From: CAZISM01 sp964541895
GTDB lineage: Bacteria > Zhuqueibacterota > Zhuqueibacteria > Residuimicrobiales > Residuimicrobiaceae
Length of the DNA: 6,571 bases
Direction of reading: 5' to 3'
Assembly: GCA_964541895.1 (NCBI GenBank)
Contig: CAZISM010000214.1
Span: forward strand, 1 to 6,571
Every line of letters begins with the position of its first letter. Position 1 is the first letter of the stretch. The notes beneath the pieces were generated by a model. It saw nothing but the letters and a program-made list of their open reading frames with translations. It was not told the origin of the DNA and did no database searches. Below, in pieces: positions 1-5,873 of this stretch. Made by a program: the position numbers and the translations under genes.

Positions 1-1253
1 CGAATGGCGATCATGCCCAGCAACGCCATTTCGGTGAGCGCGCCGCCATACTCGAAACTGGAACTGGCCGGCGTCCCGTTGCGACCTTCTTTACACGCCC
101 TGATCCAGTCGCCTTCATGGCTCCCGAGCACGCGCGGAATGGTCTTCTCCGGCCGTTTGTATTCCTGCATGCGCGATTCCGGTATCAGGCGCATGCTACC
201 GGCGCCGTGGGAACCGTGGATAATTTTGCCCTTTTCGCCGATGATGATCGCACCGCTGTCAGGCAGGGTCCGACCCGGCTCCAGCTCTTCCGGCATCGGC
301 GGCATCAGGCGGCCGTCGTACCAGGTCAGTTTGACCGGCGGCCGTTCGCCGCGGGCCGGAAAGCGATAGCGGACTATGGATGCTCTGGGAAACGTTTGAC
401 CGGCCACGTTCTCTTCCCAGTGCGTGGAGGTCGCCTCTATGGTGTCGGGTGCACCCAGGTCCAGAGCCCAGAAAGCAGGATCAAGGATGTGGCAGCCCAT
501 GTCACCGAGAGCGCCGGTGCCAAAATCCAGCCAGGCGCGCCATTTCATCGGATGATAGTCCGGGTGATACGGCCGGTACGCCACCGGACCCAACCAGAGA
601 TCCCAGTTCAACGTCTCCGGCACCGGCGGTGTGTCCTGCGGCCTGGCCTGCACCGCAAAGGTGGACCAGGGATCGCCGCCCACCGGCCGGTCGGTCCAGG
701 CATGCACCTCGGTGACAGGTCCGATGACGCCGTCGGCCAGCCACTCCTTGAGCAGACGAATGTGTTCGGAGGAGTGGCCCTGATTTCCCATCTGCGTCTG
801 CACGTTGTAGTAGCGGGCGGCTTTGGTGATCTCGCGCGCCTCGTACACCGTATGGGTCAGCGGCTTTTGGCAATAAACATGTTTACCCATCTGCAAGGCC
901 GCCATGGTGATGACAGCATGGGTATGGTCGGGCGTGGCCACGATCACCGCATCGATCTCCTTTTGCTTTTCCAGCATAATCCGGTAATCGGTATAGATTT
1001 TCGCTTTTGGATATTTCTTGAACGTGGCAGCGGCATAAACACTGTCGACATCGCACAGTGCGACGATGTTTTCCTGGTTGCACGCTTCCAGGTTGCTGCC
1101 GCCCATACCGCCCACGCCGATGCCGGCGATGTTCAACCGGTTGCTCGGCGCCTGCGCACCCAGCAATCGAGCGGGTATATAGTGAAACGAATAGGCTGCC
1201 AGAGTCGACGCCGCCAGAAACGAACGCCGCGAGATTTTAGAGTCAGAGCCGAT
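1..1253 (-). CDS. Gfo/Idh/MocA family oxidoreductase with Tat signal, partial at both ends
   Basis: NAD(P)-dependent dehydrogenase-like protein, probably acting on a sugar or sugar derivative outside the cytoplasm. The reading frame is open from the N gap to the left edge (417 full codons). Numbering from the first visible residue, a twin-arginine motif SRRSFLA sits at 8-14, followed by a hydrophobic stretch to about 31. This predicts export of the folded enzyme with its cofactor. The Rossmann dinucleotide-binding loop is GIGVGGMGG at 44-52, followed by ALCDVD. The family EKP motif appears as QKP at 129-131 within GKHVYCQKPLTHT, and the C-terminal domain carries GDMGCH at 250-255 (D251, H255) followed by ILDP. 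Members of this secreted subgroup usually have about 430-460 residues, so only the start codon with a few residues and a short C-terminus should be missing. The family is certain. The substrate is unknown, and many paralogues have no assigned reaction. It may belong to the same locus as the upstream transporter, but the gap hides the junction. Confidence 0.93.
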   Translation of the reverse strand, partial: MGSDSKISRRSFLAASTLAAYSFHYIPARLLGAQAPSNRLNIAGIGVGGMGGSNLEACNQENIVALCDVDSVYAAATFKKYPKAKIYTDYRIMLEKQKEIDAVIVATPDHTHAVITMAALQMGKHVYCQKPLTHTVYEAREITKAARYYNVQTQMGNQGHSSEHIRLLKEWLADGVIGPVTEVHAWTDRPVGGDPWSTFAVQARPQDTPPVPETLNWDLWLGPVAYRPYHPDYHPMKWRAWLDFGTGALGDMGCHILDPAFWALDLGAPDTIEATSTHWEENVAGQTFPRASIVRYRFPARGERPPVKLTWYDGRLMPPMPEELEPGRTLPDSGAIIIGEKGKIIHGSHGAGSMRLIPESRMQEYKRPEKTIPRVLGSHEGDWIRACKEGRNGTPASSSFEYGGALTEMALLGMIAI

Positions 1254-1353
1254 NNNNNNNNNNNNNNNNNNNNNNNNNNNNNNNNNNNNNNNNNNNNNNN
1301 NNNNNNNNNNNNNNNNNNNNNNNNNNNNNNNNNNNNNNNNNNNNNNNNNNNNN
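1254..1353. other. Assembly gap (100 N)
   Basis: Exactly 100 unknown bases, a conventional placeholder length for a scaffold join of unknown size. It removes the C-terminal part of the DUF2809-like gene on its right and the start of the oxidoreductase gene on its left, together with whatever intergenic region, promoter or terminator lies between them. If the DUF2809-like protein has the usual length of about 120-140 residues, at least about 200 bases of it are missing. The true gap would then be larger than 100. Confidence 0.97.
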
Positions 1354-1508
1354 AGGCTCAGGAACAGATAGAACACCATGGCATAGACCACATCGCCCAG
1401 GTACTTGTCCCAGAGCTTGCAACCAAGCGGCGCCATTCGCGACAAAGCCCCCACGGCCGCTGCGGCGGCAAACGCCGCTCCCAATCGATACCGGTACCTG
1501 CTGATCAA
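1354..1508 (-). CDS. DUF2809-like small membrane protein, N-terminal fragment
   Basis: The frame is open from just after the stop of the upstream gene into the N gap. It encodes 51 visible residues: a basic start (R4, R6, R8), a hydrophobic Ala-rich helix at about 9-22, then SRMAPLG, WDKYLGD at 33-39 and a second hydrophobic stretch beginning VVYAMVFYLFL. A short first helix, a 'sR' turn, a Y-x-GD motif and a second helix is the pattern I associate with DUF2809 (PF10990), a family of small inner-membrane proteins of unknown role, usually about 120-140 residues. I chose the TTG start at 1508-1506 because GAGG (1518-1515) lies 6 nt upstream. A TTG at 1529 in the same frame is possible but has no comparable ribosome-binding site. 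It lies 27 nt after the glycosidase-like gene, so it may be the last gene of that operon, although its function looks unrelated. Family assignment rests on a short fragment. Confidence 0.55.
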
Positions 1509-1514
1509 TCGACA

Positions 1515-1518
1515 CCTC
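1515..1518 (-). promoter_or_regulatory. Ribosome binding site deciding a TTG start
   Basis: GAGG on the minus strand lies 6 nt upstream of a TTG codon (1508-1506). It supports TTG as the start of the DUF2809-like gene, since no ATG or GTG exists in that frame between the preceding stop (1538-1536) and the conserved hydrophobic segment. Confidence 0.5.
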
Positions 1519-1535
1519 GGTCTATGCAAAAATTT

Positions 1536-3611
1536 TCAAACTGACGCCCCACCTTCAGCAAGACGTGGATCGCCATGATGCGGGAAAAATATCCGTATAA
1601 ATTCGTCGGCAGTGGGCACCATAAAGCTCTTGTTCCCATATTGCACCTGTCCTGAAAATTTCATGCCATAGCGAGCCGGCGCCAGCGAGATCCAATCGCC
1701 CTCTGCGCCCGGGGTCAGAGCAACCCAGGTGTGGTCCGGCGCCTGCACCGGCCGTAATCCGGAGCATCCGTCGAGCAGGGCATATAGATCCTCAACCTGG
1801 GCTATATAGCTTTGGGCAACCGGGATCGCCTGGCCGGCGGCGGTGCAGACGGGCTTGCTGTACATAAAACAGCACCGATCCGGCCGCTGTTGCATGCTTG
1901 CCCAGACCTCGCTGGCGATAACATCGGCAAACGGCAGCAGGACCATTTCATACTGACTTGCACCAACACAAAATCGATCCTGGCGCCACTTGCCTTTGCC
2001 GGCAAAAGTGGACGAGAGCACGTCGATATGGTAATGGTGATCGACCAGATACAGCAGCAGACGGAATATCTCTTTTGCCAGAACATCGGCTTGCTCATTG
2101 GCCAGGCTGTACATGGTTTCAACCGGAAAGATCAGCAGCAGGTTGGCCCAGGCCGGTTGCTCCGGCACCGCCTCAAAGTGCTTGGACAGTTGCGCACACC
2201 ACTTGCCGAACTCGGGCCAGGTAACATGGTGAGGATATCCGGGCAGAGGGATGGAACCAAGGAAGGAGTGTTCTTCGCCGATGGTGCCGGCCGGACCGTA
2301 GATATGCGCCAGCCAGCGCTGGTCAAACAAGCGCATGATCTTGACGCAATGTTCCAGCACCCCGCTTTGCAAGCCGGAACCGTCGTCTTGCCCCATGGTC
2401 CAAAGATTGTTAAACCCGAATTGGTCTGAGCTGAATCGGGCCAGGGATCTGCCGATCGTCGCCATGGCCGCCAGATTGGCATACCAGGGCGATTCCGGAA
2501 GGCGCAACTCCTGCACGCCGCCGATGTCGACAAATCCGCCGCTCTTTACCGTCAGCGATTTCCACAGATCCAGGCTGCCGTGGTTCATATCGCACATATG
2601 CGCAGATTCAAAGTGCCAGGTATCGTGAATACCGCTCAACACGGAATCGCCCCACACCGCCTGCACGCAGCTGCGGCTGCGTTTCTGCACCTGCAGCATA
2701 AATTCCTGCAGCACGGTAAAATAGCAGGTACGAACCGAAATATGGCTGTTGTCTGCGCTCGCCAATGCCATTTGCCACATAACCTCGTCGAGGGCCCGGC
2801 CGCTCCGGAGCCGGAAGCGACGGGCGATGGCGGGCGAAAACGGCAGGCAGCCGTACATGCAGGTGAACCCGGGCTCATCCCAGACCAAACCGTCGGCCAG
2901 TTCGATCTGTTCGGCGAATTTCTGCAAAGTGCGCAAATAGCTGTTGATATGCGCGGGATTGGAAAAATCGACATGGGCGGCTATCAGTCTGAAAAAGGCA
3001 ACCACCTGCCAGCTGTTGCGATCAGGCAGGTCCACACGACCAAAGGCCTCGACATATTTTTCCCGCGCATTATAAAAAAAGCGCGACTGTTCCGTAATAT
3101 CGAGAACCTGAACCGGATTATGAGCGAGGGTGTCCGCACGAACGGCGAACACTTTGAACAAACCTGCCGGCTGATATTCAATGGCAACCTGAGACACGGT
3201 GTGAGCCGGCCGGGCAGGTATGGCACAACGGATCGAAAAGCGGCCGTTGACGACGGGAGCCACATGCGGCACCCGGCTGGCTCTGATATGATCGCCATAA
3301 GCCAGCACCGTAAGGCCTTCACCCTTTTCACAAAACGCAGCAGAGATCGCGCGCGCGTCCGCGCTGACCCAGAACGCCATTCCGTAGCGGCGGCACAGCC
3401 CGGAGATTCGGGCGAGTGCGTCCATGGCCGCCGCATCGTCCCACCTGTAGCGGCTGCAGCGCACCAGAGCCGCCACGCCGGCGAAACCGGCATGCCGGAT
3501 ATCATGAAACTCATATTCCAGGACGGACGAATCTTCGATGACCGGATCATTAATCGTCCACATCATCACCGTCGCCGGCAGCCGGATTGATCGCATGGGC
3601 TCAGTTATCAT
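1536..3611 (-). CDS. Putative glycoside hydrolase, divergent GH106/GH42-like TIM barrel, cytoplasmic
   Basis: Large uncharacterised protein (691 residues) that reads like a retaining-type glycosidase. Residues about 12-90 look like the first strands of a TIM barrel (a short strand, 'HDIRHAGFAGVAALVR', then a helix and 'RYGMAFWVSADA'). About 95-205 resembles an inserted beta-rich region. The barrel resumes with VDFSNPAHINSYL and a conserved-looking LVWDEPGF at 242-249, where E246 is the best candidate acid/base. A second acidic site could be E335 in DTWHFES. Residues about 460-600 resemble the Rossmann-like domain following the barrel in GH42 and GH106 proteins (WANLLLIFPVETMYS at 488-501, then YEMVLLPFADVI). 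There is no signal peptide or membrane segment, so it should act in the cytoplasm, presumably on imported oligosaccharide. The ATG at 3611 overlaps the upstream gene by 11 nt without a strong Shine-Dalgarno; an in-frame ATG at 3596 is an alternative start. Family membership is inferred from motif order only. Substrate is unknown, and loss of hydrolase activity is possible. Confidence 0.6.
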   Translation of the reverse strand: MITEPMRSIRLPATVMMWTINDPVIEDSSVLEYEFHDIRHAGFAGVAALVRCSRYRWDDAAAMDALARISGLCRRYGMAFWVSADARAISAAFCEKGEGLTVLAYGDHIRASRVPHVAPVVNGRFSIRCAIPARPAHTVSQVAIEYQPAGLFKVFAVRADTLAHNPVQVLDITEQSRFFYNAREKYVEAFGRVDLPDRNSWQVVAFFRLIAAHVDFSNPAHINSYLRTLQKFAEQIELADGLVWDEPGFTCMYGCLPFSPAIARRFRLRSGRALDEVMWQMALASADNSHISVRTCYFTVLQEFMLQVQKRSRSCVQAVWGDSVLSGIHDTWHFESAHMCDMNHGSLDLWKSLTVKSGGFVDIGGVQELRLPESPWYANLAAMATIGRSLARFSSDQFGFNNLWTMGQDDGSGLQSGVLEHCVKIMRLFDQRWLAHIYGPAGTIGEEHSFLGSIPLPGYPHHVTWPEFGKWCAQLSKHFEAVPEQPAWANLLLIFPVETMYSLANEQADVLAKEIFRLLLYLVDHHYHIDVLSSTFAGKGKWRQDRFCVGASQYEMVLLPFADVIASEVWASMQQRPDRCCFMYSKPVCTAAGQAIPVAQSYIAQVEDLYALLDGCSGLRPVQAPDHTWVALTPGAEGDWISLAPARYGMKFSGQVQYGNKSFMVPTADEFIRIFFPHHGDPRLAEGGASV
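3601..3611 (-). promoter_or_regulatory. 11-nt overlap of the 461-residue and 691-residue genes
   Basis: The start codon of the 691-residue gene (3611-3609) lies upstream of the stop of the 461-residue gene (3603-3601). With no clear Shine-Dalgarno in front of it, translation probably depends on ribosomes finishing the upstream gene, which implies that the two products are needed together. Confidence 0.7.
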
Positions 3612-4986
3612 CAGGCAAAATTTCCAGCTGCACGTCGTCGAACCAGGTGGTGCCGGAACCGTTCTGCTCCAGCAGCAGATGCAATCGATCCGGCGCCGGG
3701 CTTATCCGGGGCGTGGTGATCGTTAATTTTTGCCATGGTCTGCTGTCTCTCGCCATGTCCACTGCGTAGTAATGTTCGTATTCATTCGGATTATAGAGGT
3801 TGCCGTTGCCCGGCCGGTGCAAGCGAACAGCCAGGGTCGAGCCTGTGCTGACCTGCTCCGTTTTCACATAGCCGGTCAACCGATAACGGGCCTGGTCGGG
3901 AAAGGCCGCCTGGCCGAATGCCGGCCCAAGTGTGGTAGCCAGCCAGCGATGCCGGCCCGGCACCGGGCTGTGTATCCGCAGGGAACAGCTATCCGAATAA
4001 CCCTGGCCGCGATCCAGGGCGCATATCTCTTTCGCATCAGCCGCCGCCGTGCTCTCGCACGACCAAGGCCATACAGCGGCCGCCTGGCCTTGAACATCCA
4101 GGGCGGACAGGTTGAATGAATTGAGGCCCGGCCAATATATGGGTGTATCAGCGATCTCAGGCGATGAACCGACCACGGCCCTGTTGACAATATCGGCTGC
4201 GCCGGCACGGGAGATGGCGTACAGCGCAAATTCAGCGGCAAATTCCTTGAATCCCTGCAAAATGATTTCCGGCTGTTCCGGCGTGGTGCAGCGATAGGCA
4301 AAGTGGGCATCCCACATGTAGGCGCAGAGGCCGGCGGCTACCGCATCGCCTGCCATCATCTCAAACACCACATTATCATCCTCCAGCGCCCACAGAAACC
4401 GGTCCCCGTGAGCCAGCGCGATGTCGTGCTTGTCCGCCGATTCGAGATGGTGATGCGGAATAGCCGTGACCTCTGCCCCGCGCTGCACATAGCAGGCATC
4501 ATATTTTTTAGGCAGCGACGGATCGGTCACAAAAGTTTGGGCCGGCCACAGATTGCAGAATTCCAGTTCACCGTGATCAGGGTTGCGCGTGACCAGCCAG
4601 CGCCGGCCGGAAGGGATCGTCAGCAGCGCTGTGATGCGAAAAAGGTAACTGCGATGTTTTTCGGAATAGCACAGCCGGAGCTGATATTCACTGCCGATAC
4701 TTGCAGATTCGTTCGTGCTGGTGCAGCGCAACAACAGTTCGTCCCATTCCTGCTGTACAACCGACACCTCTCCCCGGCCGGCAGCGGAGCGTTCCGGATC
4801 CTGATGATGGTGATATTGCCGCCAAAAAAGCGGGACCGGTACGGTATCGTCGATCAGCACCGGCCCATGGGGACGGAACCGGACGTTGCATAACTGCAGA
4901 TCGCGGATATCCGCGATCGGCAACGGCCCGTCCAGAATCCGGCCGCTCGCCGGTCCGGTTTGCTGAAAAACGTAGCGATGACTCAT
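3601..4986 (-). CDS. Uncharacterised protein with C-terminal carbohydrate-binding-like domain
   Basis: A 461-residue protein that I do not recognise by name. The C-terminal part (about 300-457) has the features of a CBM4/9/22-like jelly-roll: SCSLRIHS near 333-340, then RYRLTGYVKTE at 368-377, an alternating beta pattern with STLAVRLH, PWQKLTIT, LHLLLEQ, and the closing GTTWFDDVQLEIL at 445-457, a hallmark ending of such domains. The N-terminal part (about 20-260) is beta-rich with many His and aromatic residues (QYHHHQD near 57-63, PHHHLES at 177-183) and matches no family I can name. There is no signal peptide or membrane segment, so it is expected in the cytoplasm, which is unusual for a carbohydrate-binding domain. 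It starts 26 nt after the permease stop with only a weak GGG upstream of the ATG, and its 3' end overlaps the glycosidase-like gene by 11 nt. Partner or accessory subunit of that enzyme is the simplest guess. The ORF is secure, the function is not. Confidence 0.72.
   Translation of the reverse strand: MSHRYVFQQTGPASGRILDGPLPIADIRDLQLCNVRFRPHGPVLIDDTVPVPLFWRQYHHHQDPERSAAGRGEVSVVQQEWDELLLRCTSTNESASIGSEYQLRLCYSEKHRSYLFRITALLTIPSGRRWLVTRNPDHGELEFCNLWPAQTFVTDPSLPKKYDACYVQRGAEVTAIPHHHLESADKHDIALAHGDRFLWALEDDNVVFEMMAGDAVAAGLCAYMWDAHFAYRCTTPEQPEIILQGFKEFAAEFALYAISRAGAADIVNRAVVGSSPEIADTPIYWPGLNSFNLSALDVQGQAAAVWPWSCESTAAADAKEICALDRGQGYSDSCSLRIHSPVPGRHRWLATTLGPAFGQAAFPDQARYRLTGYVKTEQVSTGSTLAVRLHRPGNGNLYNPNEYEHYYAVDMARDSRPWQKLTITTPRISPAPDRLHLLLEQNGSGTTWFDDVQLEILPDDN
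4899..4918. repeat. Perfect 20-bp palindrome inside coding sequence
   Basis: GATCGCGGATATCCGCGATC reads identically on both strands. As RNA it would form an 8-bp GC-rich stem with an AUAU loop. It lies about 70-90 nt into the 461-residue gene, covering codons for residues 23-30 (PIADIRDL). It could be a protein-binding site, an mRNA hairpin slowing early translation, or chance. Confidence 0.9.
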
Positions 4987-5012
4987 GAGTATGCCCGCTA
5001 GAGACCGTCAGG

Positions 5013-5873
5013 TTAACCGCGCAATCCACCGACGTTCAGCCCTTCGATGAAATGGCGCTGCGCCAGAAAAAAGATGACCACATTGGGAATCAACACCAGC
5101 ACCGAGGCCGCCATCAGGATATGCCATTGCGTGATGCCGGACCCGATGATCTGGGTCTTTAACATATTCAAACCCAGAGTCAACGTGGCTTTTTCAAAGC
5201 TGTTGATATAGATCAGCGGATTAAAAAAATCGTTCCAGACGCCGACAAAACTGAACACCACCACTGCAGCGATCGCCGGCCGGGCCTGCGGCAGGATGAT
5301 GCTCCAGTAAATCCGCAGCGGTCCGGCGCCGTCAAGCCGGGCCGCCTCGTCGTATTCCACCGGAATGGCAAGAAAAAATTGCCGCAGCAAAAAGATATAA
5401 AACGGCGAACCGAAAAAGGCCGGCACGACCAGCGGCAGGAACGTATCCACCCAGCCGAGCCGGGAAAACAGTACGTACAGGGGAATCATGGTGACCTGGC
5501 CGGGCAGCAGCATGGTAGCGATACAGAGCGCAAACAGGGTTTTGCGGCCGTGAAACGAAAGGCGCGCAAAACCATAAGCCACCAGCGTGCTGGACAACAG
5601 CGTGCCGGCGATGACCAGGGCGGAAATCAACACCGTATTGCCCAGATAGCGGACAAAGGGAATGATGGTCATCGCTTCCTGATAATTGCGCCACTGCGGC
5701 GCATCCGGGATCCAGTCGAATGGCACGGCGAACACATCGTTGAGACCGTGCAGGGAGGAGGAAATCAGCCACAGAAGCGGCGCCATAAACACCAGGCTGA
5801 ATACGATCAGCAGAAAATAAGCAGCGCCCAGGCGCAGACAGGGTCCGATGGATGTCGTTTTCATGCCGATCAT
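5013..5873 (-). CDS. ABC sugar transporter permease, MalG/UgpE type
   Basis: Second inner-membrane permease subunit of a carbohydrate importer of the CUT1 type, 286 residues, the normal length for the family (about 270-300). Six hydrophobic segments are visible at about 14-37, 79-101, 111-131, 143-166, 198-220 and 250-271. The EAA loop that contacts the ATPase is EYDEAARLDGAGP at 173-185, followed by ILP at 193-195. The C-terminus FIEGLNVGGLRG is the typical ending of MalG-like proteins, where the family consensus is close to GLtaGavKG. It pairs with the upstream permease, which it overlaps by 4 nt (ATGA at 5870-5873), so the two are probably translationally coupled. A GGAGG lies 12 nt before the chosen ATG; the ATG three codons later (5864-5862) is a possible start. 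No binding protein or ATPase gene is present here. Such systems often share one MsmK/MalK-type ATPase encoded elsewhere. Substrate cannot be read from the sequence. Confidence 0.95.
   Translation of the reverse strand: MIGMKTTSIGPCLRLGAAYFLLIVFSLVFMAPLLWLISSSLHGLNDVFAVPFDWIPDAPQWRNYQEAMTIIPFVRYLGNTVLISALVIAGTLLSSTLVAYGFARLSFHGRKTLFALCIATMLLPGQVTMIPLYVLFSRLGWVDTFLPLVVPAFFGSPFYIFLLRQFFLAIPVEYDEAARLDGAGPLRIYWSIILPQARPAIAAVVVFSFVGVWNDFFNPLIYINSFEKATLTLGLNMLKTQIIGSGITQWHILMAASVLVLIPNVVIFFLAQRHFIEGLNVGGLRG
5870..5873 (-). promoter_or_regulatory. ATGA stop-start overlap between permease genes
   Basis: The ATG of the MalG-type gene and the TGA of the MalF-type gene share four bases. This arrangement commonly couples translation and keeps the two subunits in equal amount. 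The nearest GGAGG (5890-5886) is 12 nt upstream, rather far for independent initiation, which favours coupling. Confidence 0.8.

Noticed and set aside
1243..1515. Minus-strand frame starting GTG TCG ATT GAT with the same GAGG upstream
   Set aside because: Its translation is Gly/Arg/Cys-rich without membrane helices, while the frame starting at TTG 1508 gives two hydrophobic helices and the Y-x-GD motif; it also depends on unknown bases.
1509..1535. Possible terminator between the 691-residue gene and the DUF2809-like gene
   Set aside because: A T-run is present just after the stop, but no stem of useful length precedes it.
117..1544. Long open frame on the plus strand (about 475 codons, crossing the N gap)
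   Set aside because: It is antisense to the oxidoreductase, which has clear family motifs; it reads through N bases, and its Arg/His/Gly-rich translation has no domain pattern.
1801..1810. Short palindrome gctatatagc
   Set aside because: Ten bases, inside a coding region, expected by chance in a window of this size.
1812..2429. Open frame of 205 codons on the plus strand
   Set aside because: Antisense to the same large gene, with no recognisable motif or ribosome-binding context.
2580..3590. Open frame of 336 codons on the plus strand
   Set aside because: It lies fully inside the 691-residue gene on the opposite strand, and its composition is typical of an antisense shadow in GC-rich DNA.
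4303..4893. Open frame of 196 codons on the plus strand
   Set aside because: Antisense to the 461-residue gene, which has a recognisable C-terminal domain and operon spacing.
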